Below, one piece after another: positions 45,269 to 53,354 of a DNA stretch of 64,000 nucleotides (position 1 is the first letter of the stretch; each line of letters begins with the position of its first letter). Position numbers and translations under genes: made by a program. A model generated the notes under the pieces. It was not told the origin of the DNA, made no database searches, and saw only the letters and a list, made by a program, of their open reading frames with translations. This DNA comes from DATMER01 sp963741305 (GTDB lineage: Bacteria > Acidobacteriota > Thermoanaerobaculia > Multivoradales > UBA5704), in NCBI GenBank assembly GCA_963741305.1, contig CAVUHL010000003.1, positions 4,278,001-4,342,000 on the forward strand, written 5' to 3'.

Positions 45269-45983
45269 GGCGTTTCTCCAAGAGGGACAGCAGGCGCTCG
45301 AGCCCGGCTTCGACCTGGCGCAGCACCGGGGCGTAACCCTCGGCCCCCGCGTCCGAGAACGTCGGGTCCCGCTCCAAGGCAAGAAATGCATTCTGGGCCC
45401 CTGCTCGAACGTCTTCGAGCCGAACCCGGTCAACCTCCCTGAAGAGCCGGAAGACCTCCTCCGTAAATCGTTCCTCCGCACCGCGCTCGGCCAGGACCAG
45501 GAGAGCCTGGAGCTTGTCCTTCGTGCCCTTGTGGGCCCTCTCCGTCAGCAGCTTGGCGACGACGAACCCGGCTGGCGTCAGAGCCCGGCCGCCAGAAGGA
45601 AGGTTCGCCGTGGCCGTCTCTTCTCCAAGGATGCGGGAGAGATCCTCGAAGACCATGACGCGCAGAGCCTCGCTGCCGCCGACATGGTCCCCCTCCTCCG
45701 GATCTCCGTGCCCGAGCAGATCGAACACCGTTCCATCCGGCCCTACGAAGGTCGCGGTCCCCGCCTCATGGGCAAAGCCCTGCTGCCGGAGCGACTCGAC
45801 GATCTCCCGGCCATGACGCGCCGCGATTGGCTCCGGGATTGAGATGTCGATGTCCTCCGTCAAAGCCGGCACCTCGGTCTCGAAGCCAAAAAGGCCCGAC
45901 GAGCCCACCAGGACGGCGGCATCCGCAATCGGGCTCCGCCGGAGCGCCGCGAGCACACGTAGAGCAGACTCTCGCTCGGCCAT
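45261..45983 (-). CDS. Nucleotidyltransferase (MNT/AbiEii-like fold)
   Basis: A 240-residue protein with the polymerase-beta-type nucleotidyltransferase signature: VLVGSSGLFGFETEVPALTEDIDISIP, that is hGS followed by DhDh (acidic residues near 43 and 45). A third acidic residue may be in GTVFDLLGHGD. The C-terminal half is helical (FVVAKLLTERAHKGTKDKLQALLVLAERG), as in AbiEii and related toxins that transfer nucleotides to tRNA. The substrate is not known. TAGAAT lies six bases before the ATG at 45983. It is the first gene of a two-gene unit with the 196-residue partner. Confidence 0.75.
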   Translation of the reverse strand: MAERESALRVLAALRRSPIADAAVLVGSSGLFGFETEVPALTEDIDISIPEPIAARHGREIVESLRQQGFAHEAGTATFVGPDGTVFDLLGHGDPEEGDHVGGSEALRVMVFEDLSRILGEETATANLPSGGRALTPAGFVVAKLLTERAHKGTKDKLQALLVLAERGAEERFTEEVFRLFREVDRVRLEDVRAGAQNAFLALERDPTFSDAGAEGYAPVLRQVEAGLERLLSLLEKRHG

Positions 45984-45995
45984 GGTTGGATTCTA
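45984..45995 (-). promoter_or_regulatory. Candidate -10 for leaderless nucleotidyltransferase gene
   Basis: TAGAAT on the minus strand (45995-45990), six bases, ATG at 45983, with no purine-rich Shine-Dalgarno between. The preceding SpoIIE-like gene ends at 46001, so the box lies just past that stop codon. Confidence 0.45.
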
Positions 45996-46000
45996 ACGAT

Positions 46001-48403
46001 CTACGGCAGCCGCAGCACCAGAATCGTCTGATCATCCTCGCGCAGGCCATGGCCGGCGTGGCGCTCGACGTCTTCGAGGACTCCGTCGCGCAACCCCTCG
46101 ACGCCGCGGCGGGAGTGGCGGGCGAGGCTCTGCTCCAGGCGCTCGAAGCCGAAAACCTGGTCCGAGTCCTCCGGCCGCGCCTCGATCAGGCCGTCGCTGA
46201 ACAGGAACAGGGTGTCCCCCGGTGCCAGGCTGGTGGTGCGCGGCTGCACCTGCAACTTGCCGCGCACGCCCAGGGGATAGGCGATCGACTCCAGCGCCTC
46301 CACCTGGCCGGCTGCGGTGATGCGGTACGGGAACAGGTGGCCCGCGCTGGCGTAGACCAGCTCCCGCTTCTGCGGATCGAGCAGGGCATAACAGAGCGTT
46401 GCGAGCAGCCGCTTGCGGGCGGTCTGAAACACCGTCCTGTTCAGGGTCTCGAAGACCGCGGTGACGGTGGGGTCGAACGTCACCTGGACCGCGAGCGCCG
46501 ACTTGGCCATGGACATCACCAGGCCGCTGGAGACACCGTGCCCGGCCACGTCTCCCACCGCCACGGCGAGGCGGCCGTCCTCCAGCGCCAGCACGTCGTA
46601 GAAGTCGCCGCCGACCTCGGAGGCCGGCAGGTAGGCGTGCGCGATCTCCACTCCATAGAGGCTCGGTGGCAGATCGGGCAGGATCGAGCTCTGGATTCGC
46701 CGCGCCGTCTCCAGCTCCACCCGCTGGCGCTCGCGCTCGGCGATGCGGCGCACGTGCGGCGGCACATCCTCGTAGCGGTAGTGGAACTCCCGGCCGCTCC
46801 GCAGCGAGCGCAGGCTGGCGATCAGCGGCGCCACGGCGAGCGCCACCGCAAGCCAGCCGTGCACCCGCAGGGTGATGTCGTCCGACAGCAGCATCGGAAA
46901 GCCCAGGAGGAGCACCTGCGAGACCAGGCCGGCGATCAGCGCCGCCAGCAGGTCCGCGCGGAGGAACACCAGCACGGGGCCAAGAGCGGCGAGCATGGCG
47001 ACCAGGAATCCCCAGCGCACCGGCACGACGGTCGCCGCCGGGAAGACGATCGCGGCGCCGGCCGCCAGGGCCACCAGGATTCCCGCGGCGATTCCCGCGC
47101 GCTTCGCGGTCATGGGTAAGACACAGAGGGCAATCGCCAGGATTGGCGACAGGCCATAGATGAGCACCTGGGCCAGCAGCTCAAGGCTGGGAAAGCGGCT
47201 GTCACCGGCCCGGAACAGCGAGATCAGGGGCGAGGCGCCGGCACTCCTGAGGGCGAGCAGGACAGCGGCGAGCAGGCCCGCGAGCGCCAATCCGCCGGCT
47301 ACGCCGCGCAGGGCCGAGCGCGCCACGGTCGCGGTCCCCCACTGGCGCTGGAAGAGAGCGTCGAAGGCCGCCAGCTTGTGCCCCCAGCGCTCGCGGCAGA
47401 CCGACTCCCCCACGCACCAGCCGATGAACGAGAGCACCGCGTATGGCGACACCCAGAACACCAGCGTGATCACGGCCACCATCCAGGTCGTCTGCTCCCG
47501 GGTGGCTACACCGAAGCCGACCGTCTGAGCATCGGTACGGGCCGTCAGCAGCACCAGCAGCAAGCCGGCCAAGGCCACCGCTGCGATGACCTGCGAGCCG
47601 CGCTTCACCCCGATCTCCCCCTCGTGATAGCGCTTCAGGAATGGCGCGCCGAGCACGGCCACCAGGAGATAGGCAGCCAGAAGACGGGCGAAGCCCGCGA
47701 ACTGCGCCGGCTGCAGGCTCCGCTGCAGCTCCCGCTCGCCGGGGTCGTCGTACCAGGGGAAAAAGCCGGACAGGTGGTCGCCGGAAAACAGGACGGCCAT
47801 GCCATGGGCGCCCTTACTGCTCGGCGCCGCGGTACGGTCGGGATAGCGCACCTCGGTGTCGGTGCGGGCCGCGAGCTGCCGCGTGCGCAGGTTCGGCTCG
47901 GCGAAGCGGGAGAGGTCGAACCCCTGCTCGACCAGGAAGGCGGCGGCCCCCTCCCGCGCCTTCTGGGGCGAGATGGTCCTGCCCGGCGCCTGGGGATCCA
48001 ACTGGTGCCGCAGCGACAGCACCTCGCCCGACGGCGACACCGACGCCTCGTAGACCCACTCGTCACGCTGCCCCGTCTTGGGGTAGACGAACACCTGCCA
48101 GTTGACGACCCGCTTCGGCAGGCCGGACGCCTGAAGCTCCTCCACGCTGTCCCCGGAGTCGAGCGCGAGGTGCAGGCGGCGCTCCAGGAAGAAGTCGCGG
48201 TTGACGGCGGTGACCACGTAGGGATCGGGGACCGGAGGGCCGAGGTCGGTCAGCCGCTCCAGGGCAATGGCCGCCGCCTCGTCACGGTTCACGGACCAGT
48301 TGCCGGGGAGGAATGGAAACGCCCGCGGGTAGGCCCAGGCCAGGAGCAGCGCCCCGGCAAGGCCCGCCAGGGTCCACAGGAAAAGATCGCGCGAAGTTCG
48401 CAC
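46001..48403 (-). CDS. Membrane SpoIIE/RsbU-type PP2C phosphatase
   Basis: An 800-residue membrane phosphatase. One N-terminal membrane segment precedes a periplasmic region of about 190 residues, then roughly eight to ten membrane segments (about 235-540), and a cytoplasmic PP2C domain (about 565-800). The latter shows RIQSSILPDLPPSLYGVEIAHAYLPASEVGGDFYDV, VAVGDVAGHGVSSGLVMS, TLCYALLD, YASAGHLFPY, LFLFSDGLIEA and REDDQTILVLRL, with the metal-binding Asp residues in place. Such proteins dephosphorylate anti-anti-sigma factors in partner switching, but no STAS or anti-sigma gene is adjacent. It starts with GTG at 48403, seven bases after TATCAT. Confidence 0.9.
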   Translation of the reverse strand: MRTSRDLFLWTLAGLAGALLLAWAYPRAFPFLPGNWSVNRDEAAAIALERLTDLGPPVPDPYVVTAVNRDFFLERRLHLALDSGDSVEELQASGLPKRVVNWQVFVYPKTGQRDEWVYEASVSPSGEVLSLRHQLDPQAPGRTISPQKAREGAAAFLVEQGFDLSRFAEPNLRTRQLAARTDTEVRYPDRTAAPSSKGAHGMAVLFSGDHLSGFFPWYDDPGERELQRSLQPAQFAGFARLLAAYLLVAVLGAPFLKRYHEGEIGVKRGSQVIAAVALAGLLLVLLTARTDAQTVGFGVATREQTTWMVAVITLVFWVSPYAVLSFIGWCVGESVCRERWGHKLAAFDALFQRQWGTATVARSALRGVAGGLALAGLLAAVLLALRSAGASPLISLFRAGDSRFPSLELLAQVLIYGLSPILAIALCVLPMTAKRAGIAAGILVALAAGAAIVFPAATVVPVRWGFLVAMLAALGPVLVFLRADLLAALIAGLVSQVLLLGFPMLLSDDITLRVHGWLAVALAVAPLIASLRSLRSGREFHYRYEDVPPHVRRIAERERQRVELETARRIQSSILPDLPPSLYGVEIAHAYLPASEVGGDFYDVLALEDGRLAVAVGDVAGHGVSSGLVMSMAKSALAVQVTFDPTVTAVFETLNRTVFQTARKRLLATLCYALLDPQKRELVYASAGHLFPYRITAAGQVEALESIAYPLGVRGKLQVQPRTTSLAPGDTLFLFSDGLIEARPEDSDQVFGFERLEQSLARHSRRGVEGLRDGVLEDVERHAGHGLREDDQTILVLRLP

Positions 48404-48416
48404 TCGCCAGATGATA
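48404..48416 (-). promoter_or_regulatory. Candidate -10 for leaderless SpoIIE-like gene
   Basis: TATCAT on the minus strand (48416-48411), seven bases, GTG at 48403. No Shine-Dalgarno is present. A 9-bp repeat block lies upstream from about 48438. Confidence 0.5.
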
Positions 48417-48437
48417 CGGAAAGAAGGGGCTGTGGGT

Positions 48438-48535
48438 TGCTCACGGAAAGGACACCAACGACTTCAAGGACACCAAGGACTTCGGAACCGTCCTTGCGGT
48501 CCCTGGCGTCCTTGGTGTCTTTTGGGTCCTTTCCT
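48438..48535. repeat. 9-bp-period self-complementary repeat block
   Basis: Nine-base units (AAGGACACC, AACGACTTC, AAGGACACC, AAGGACTTC) run to about 48481, the sequence inverts near GGAACCG, and complementary units (TCCTTGCGG, TCCCTGGCG, TCCTTGGTG, TCTTTTGGG, TCCTTTCC) follow up to the mdh stop codon at 48534. The block could form a hairpin of about 40 bp and act as terminator for mdh. Confidence 0.8.
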
Positions 48536-49460
48536 ACTTCGGCAGCGCTTCGACCAGCTCGCGCACGGCCTCGGCGGACTTCTGCAGGGCCGCCCTCTCC
48601 TCCGCGGAGAGCTCCAGCTCGATCACCTGCTCCATGCCGCCGCGGCCCAGGCGGGCCGGCACGCCCACGAAGAGGTCGGTCAGGCCGTACTCGCCGTTGA
48701 GCAGCACGGCGCAGGGGAGGATCTTCTTCTTGTCATGGAGGATCGCCGCGACCATGTCGTACACCGCCGCGGACGGGGCGTAGTAGGCCGAGCCCTGCTT
48801 GTAGTAGTTGACGATCTCGATGCCGCCCTTGCGGGTGCGCTCGTTGATCGCCTCGATCCGCTCCGCCGACAGCAGCTGCGGCAGCGGGATGCCGTTGACC
48901 GTGGCATAGCGCGGCATCGGCACCATGGTGTCACCATGGCCGCCGAGCACGAAGGCGTCCACGTCCTCGACCGAGACGTTCAGCTCGGAGGCGATGAAGT
49001 AGCGCATGCGCGCCGCGTCGAGCACGCCGGCCATGCCGAAGACGCGCTCGCGGGGGAAGCCGGAGACCCGGCGCGCCACCTCGCACATGGCGTCGAGCGG
49101 ATTGGTGACCAGGATCAGGATCGTGTCGGGTGAGCGCTGCACCACCTGCCGCACCACCTCGCCGACGATCTCCGTGTTCTTGGCGAGCAGGTCGTCGCGG
49201 CTCATGCCCGGCTTGCGGGCGAGGCCGGCGGTCACGACCGTGACGTGCGAGCCCTCGGTCGGGCCGTAATCGCCGCCGCCGGAGATCTTCGCGTTGAAGC
49301 CGAGCACCGGCGCGGCCTCCATCATGTCCAGGGCCTTGCCGGCCGCCAGATCGGCGGCGACGTCAACCATGACCACGTCGGCCAGCTCGGCCTCCGCGAT
49401 CCTCTGCGCAGTGGTGGCGCCAACGTTGCCGGCGCCCACCACGGTGACTTTGTATCGCAT
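48534..49460 (-). CDS. mdh: Malate dehydrogenase
   Basis: Tricarboxylic-acid-cycle enzyme that oxidises malate to oxaloacetate with NAD. The 308-residue protein is of the LDH-like MDH branch. NAD-binding glycines are in VVGAGNVGATTAQRIA; the adenine-ribose-binding Asp is in VMVDVAAD; substrate-binding Arg residues are in GLARKPGMSRDDLL and the catalytic His in GGHGDTMVP; VTNPLDAM is typical of MDH. GGAGAGGA precedes the ATG. It follows icd by 18 bases and is cotranscribed with it. Confidence 0.95.
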   Translation of the reverse strand: MRYKVTVVGAGNVGATTAQRIAEAELADVVMVDVAADLAAGKALDMMEAAPVLGFNAKISGGGDYGPTEGSHVTVVTAGLARKPGMSRDDLLAKNTEIVGEVVRQVVQRSPDTILILVTNPLDAMCEVARRVSGFPRERVFGMAGVLDAARMRYFIASELNVSVEDVDAFVLGGHGDTMVPMPRYATVNGIPLPQLLSAERIEAINERTRKGGIEIVNYYKQGSAYYAPSAAVYDMVAAILHDKKKILPCAVLLNGEYGLTDLFVGVPARLGRGGMEQVIELELSAEERAALQKSAEAVRELVEALPK

Positions 49461-49478
49461 GGAAATCCTCTCCGTGGT

Positions 49479-50738
<1,260 letters not shown>

Positions 50739-50825
50739 GCCCGTGCTCCTCCTGCGATGGTGATGGGAATGTGAACCGTCCTGGACAGGGCTGTCCGGAC
50801 GCGCCGGTACGCTATCACAGGCGTG

Positions 50826-50839
50826 TTAGATTGACCGCC
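50826..50839 (+). promoter_or_regulatory. Candidate -10 for leaderless cdd
   Basis: TAGATT at 50827-50832, seven bases, ATG at 50840. No Shine-Dalgarno is present and no convincing -35 is seen. Confidence 0.45.
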
Positions 50840-51235
50840 ATGGACTGGGACGCGCTGATCGCCGCCGCCGCCGCCGCCCGCGCCAACGCCTATGCGCCCT
50901 ACAGCCGGTTCCCGGTGGGAGCGGCCCTGCTCATGGAGGACGGCTCCATCTGGGCGGGCGCGAACGTGGAGAACTGCATCCCGGCCCTCTCCACCTGTGC
51001 CGAGCGCAACGCCATGACCTCTGCGGCCTCGGCCGGCCTGCGAAAGCCCCAAGCGGTGGCCGTAATCACGGACACCAGCCCACCCGCCAGTCCCTGCGGC
51101 CTCTGCCGCCAGACGCTTTCCGAGTTCGCGGAGGATCTCCCGGTCCTGCTGACGAACACCCAGGGCGAGCGGGAGGAGACGATGCTGTCCAAGCTGCTCC
51201 CAAACCGCTTCTTTCTAGCTCCGGGCGCAAGGTAG
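50840..51235 (+). CDS. cdd: Cytidine deaminase
   Basis: Pyrimidine-salvage enzyme that deaminates cytidine and deoxycytidine. The 131-residue protein is the tetrameric type. Motifs: YAPYSRFPVGAAL, GANVENCIPALSTCAERNAM (catalytic Glu in CAE with its zinc Cys) and PCGLCRQTLSEF (the two other zinc Cys). The ATG at 50840 gives the usual N-terminus; 23 upstream in-frame codons have no family similarity and would cross the -10 box. It ends at 51235, where array E begins. Confidence 0.93.
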   Translation: MDWDALIAAAAAARANAYAPYSRFPVGAALLMEDGSIWAGANVENCIPALSTCAERNAMTSAASAGLRKPQAVAVITDTSPPASPCGLCRQTLSEFAEDLPVLLTNTQGEREETMLSKLLPNRFFLAPGAR

Positions 51236-51445
51236 CAGTAAGCTCCGGACCCAATCCCGTTGTTTGCGGACCCAATCGCACGGGTACGCCCCTCCAACGA
51301 GTGGGTAGACACCTCTACCCACTGGGTAGCTCTCTAAAAACGAGCGGGTAGATGGCTCAAACGAGCGGGTGGAGCGCTCCACCCAATGGGTAGCTGCCGG
51401 AAACGAGTGGGTAGAGGATCACCACGGCAGGCTGCCGAGGTCTAC
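51236..51445. repeat. 21-bp-period degenerate tandem array (array E)
   Basis: GGACCCAATC starts at 51247 and 51268, then GTA/GTGG-type unit starts lie at 51284, 51305, 51326, 51348, 51369, 51390 and 51411, spaced 21 or 22 bp. Units such as GTAGATGGCTCAAACGAGCG plus G belong to the same family as array B. The array continues inside the convergent GNAT gene, where an inverted unit (TCTACCCTCTCGTTTGG) encodes the C-terminal residues PNERVD. Confidence 0.85.
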
Positions 51446-51913
51446 CCTCTCGTTTGGCCAGAGCTCGGGGCCAAATGGCAGGACCATGACCGGGGTGGGC
51501 GCTGGCACCTTGCCGCCGGGCTGGTCGATCAGCACTCCCGGCTCCACCACCGTCCAGCCCTGCGATTCATAGAACGGCACGAGCCGCGGCAGGCAGAAGA
51601 GAAGGCCGAAAGACGCCCCGAGGTCATCACGCATGAACTCCGTGGCGCGGCCAACGACCTGTCGGGCGAGGCCCCGCCCCCGCGCCTCCGGCAGCGCAAT
51701 GACCCCGCCCAGGCCACCGACCACCACGTTCCGGACCTCGTGCCGGAGCACCGACGCGCTCGCCAGCGGCGCGCCGTCCTCATACAGCACGAAGTGCCGG
51801 TCCTTGGACCGCCACTGAAGCCCGACCGCATTCACGCTGAAAAGATCCTCCCCCCAGCCGAACAGCGCCTGGCGCTCGGCTTCGGGGAAGGCCTGGAAGG
51901 TGCGGATGTCCAT
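51419..51913 (-). CDS. GNAT family N-acetyltransferase
   Basis: A 164-residue acetyltransferase-like protein. Motif A is VVVGGLGGVIALPEARGRGLARQVVGRA (ARGRGLA for CoA), followed by GLLFCLPRLVPFYESQGW, the usual motif B. Its substrate is unknown; it differs clearly from the GNAT at 15304. TAAGCT lies six bases before the ATG at 51913. The last residues PNERVDLGSLPW overlap repeat array E, which indicates that the array has entered or formed the gene's 3' end. Confidence 0.83.
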   Translation of the reverse strand: MDIRTFQAFPEAERQALFGWGEDLFSVNAVGLQWRSKDRHFVLYEDGAPLASASVLRHEVRNVVVGGLGGVIALPEARGRGLARQVVGRATEFMRDDLGASFGLLFCLPRLVPFYESQGWTVVEPGVLIDQPGGKVPAPTPVMVLPFGPELWPNERVDLGSLPW

Positions 51914-51925
51914 GTGTGAAGCTTA
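51914..51925 (-). promoter_or_regulatory. Candidate -10 for leaderless GNAT gene
   Basis: TAAGCT on the minus strand (51925-51920), six bases, ATG at 51913. The same hexamer is used before the VOC gene at 53278. Confidence 0.45.
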
Positions 51926-51974
51926 ATCTGGTTCGCTTGCCGATCATACAGATGCCCGGCCCCGGACACCGGAT

Positions 51975-52901
51975 TTATCCGTCAACCCACCCCACCGCCC
52001 ACCCCGCCAGCACCAGCAAGCCAACCAGCCCGGGGCCGTGGACCAGGAGAGCAGCTACGAGAAGCCAGGCCAGGTCCCGGGGCTTCACCCAAGACCCTCG
52101 CAGGGCGCGGCGAAAGAGGAAGACCGAGAAGGGGAGATTGACCAGCAGCGCCGTCACCAGGCCCGGCGCGTAGCCGCGTGCCCAGAACGCCACGGTCAGG
52201 TGCGCCACGACGTTGACCAGCACCACCATCTGCGTGCCGAGGACCAGGAGAAAGGCCCGGCTCCGCCTCTCCAGCGGACCCGACGCGGCGAAAGCGTAGG
52301 GCGCGAGCGTCACGAGCCCCAGAGCCAGAAGAAACTGGCCCAAGGTGACCGTCGGCAGGATTGGGACCCTAGCCGCGAAACGGTCCAGGAAGCCCTTCAT
52401 GAAGACGGCCTCCTCCAGGTTGTGCAGGGTCAAGAGCAGCGGCACCAGCCAGAGCAGGTACCTCCGCCCCAGGCGCGGCGGGAGCTGGGGCTGACCGCGG
52501 TGGAGCTGCGCCAGCGCCTGCAGCTGGGAGCGGCGGCGGAAGCCGCTCTCCCAGCCTTCGGGCGACGGATCCTCCAGGTCCAGGAAGGTGCCGGCCGCGC
52601 TGTCGAAGGCCACCCAGCCGTTCTGGCGGCAGAGCCGGACGATCACCGGCAGCGGGTTGCCGGTCCCCCGCACATGCAGGCCGACGGAATCCACCACGCC
52701 GCGCGACGGTAGCTGCGCGTCGATCGAGTAACCCCGGCCGTCATAGACCCCCTGCACCGGCTCCATCCAGTCGATCCCGGGCAGCGCGCGGCTCACGGCC
52801 TTGCGCACCTCGTCCGCCATCCCCAGCGGCTTGAGCCGGGGACGGTCCTCCGGCGATTCGGAGGTGGACTCAGGATGGAGGATCAGGACGTCCCAGCTCA
52901 C
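51975..52901 (-). CDS. Hypothetical soluble domain fused to HXXEE membrane domain
   Basis: A 308-residue two-part protein. The N-terminal part (about 1-135) begins VSWDVLILHPES and has GIDWMEPVQGVYDGRGYSIDAQL, LHVRGTGNPLPVIVRLCRQNGW and FLDLEDPSPEGWE, a soluble domain I know only from uncharacterised proteins. The C-terminal part has five or six membrane segments and starts WLVPLLLTLHNLEEAVF, the HxxEE signature of the HXXEE domain. In other genomes I would expect these two as separate proteins. The GTG start at 52901 overlaps the VOC stop by four bases (GTGA). Function unknown. Confidence 0.7.
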   Translation of the reverse strand: MSWDVLILHPESTSESPEDRPRLKPLGMADEVRKAVSRALPGIDWMEPVQGVYDGRGYSIDAQLPSRGVVDSVGLHVRGTGNPLPVIVRLCRQNGWVAFDSAAGTFLDLEDPSPEGWESGFRRRSQLQALAQLHRGQPQLPPRLGRRYLLWLVPLLLTLHNLEEAVFMKGFLDRFAARVPILPTVTLGQFLLALGLVTLAPYAFAASGPLERRSRAFLLVLGTQMVVLVNVVAHLTVAFWARGYAPGLVTALLVNLPFSVFLFRRALRGSWVKPRDLAWLLVAALLVHGPGLVGLLVLAGWAVGWVDG

Positions 52902-53278
52902 CCGCCGAGCCGGAAGTGCGGGTTCTCGATGATCCCGAAGGCATTGCCGAACGGATCGAGGACCGAGGCCACGCGGATGCCGCCGCCCACGTCCTGTAAC
53001 GGAGTGTGCTCCCGGGCGCCTGATTTCAGCAGGTGCTCGAGCGCGCGGCCGGCATCCTCCACCCCCCAATAGGCCAGAGGACCGCCGGCACCCGGCTTCG
53101 CCTCACTGGTGTCCGGATTGAGCCCGAGCTCGAATCCGCCGACATTGAAGCCGACGTAGAATGGCTCGTCGAAATACGGGGGAAAACCCAAGACACGGCT
53201 GTACCACTCCTTGCCGGCCTGAAGGTCGTCCATGGGATAGATGACGGTGCGGAGACCGAGGAAGGACGTTTCGCTCAT
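52898..53278 (-). CDS. VOC (glyoxalase/bleomycin-resistance) family protein
   Basis: A 126-residue single VOC module with two beta-alpha-beta-beta-beta repeats: FLGLRTVIYPMDDLQAGKEWYSRVLGFPPYF and AYWGVEDAGRALEHLLKSGA, ending ASVLDPFGNAFGIIENP. The metal-ligand pattern is incomplete as in many VOC proteins (Glu in IIENP present), so the activity cannot be assigned. TAAGCT lies eight bases before the ATG at 53278. It is coupled by GTGA to the downstream HXXEE fusion gene. Confidence 0.85.
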   Translation of the reverse strand: MSETSFLGLRTVIYPMDDLQAGKEWYSRVLGFPPYFDEPFYVGFNVGGFELGLNPDTSEAKPGAGGPLAYWGVEDAGRALEHLLKSGAREHTPLQDVGGGIRVASVLDPFGNAFGIIENPHFRLGG

Positions 53279-53292
53279 GGCGCGGAAGCTTA
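53279..53292 (-). promoter_or_regulatory. Candidate -10 for leaderless VOC gene
   Basis: TAAGCT on the minus strand (53292-53287), eight bases, ATG at 53278; no Shine-Dalgarno. Confidence 0.4.
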
Positions 53293-53354
53293 CCGCGAGG
53301 AGGGCGCAGGTTCTTGCTCTGCTGAGTGTTCTGTAGATACGGAGGCAATTGAAC

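Noticed and set aside
50771..50839. 23-codon N-terminal extension of cytidine deaminase.
   Set aside because: The extension has no similarity to the family and would include the candidate -10 box; the start at 50840 gives the normal length.
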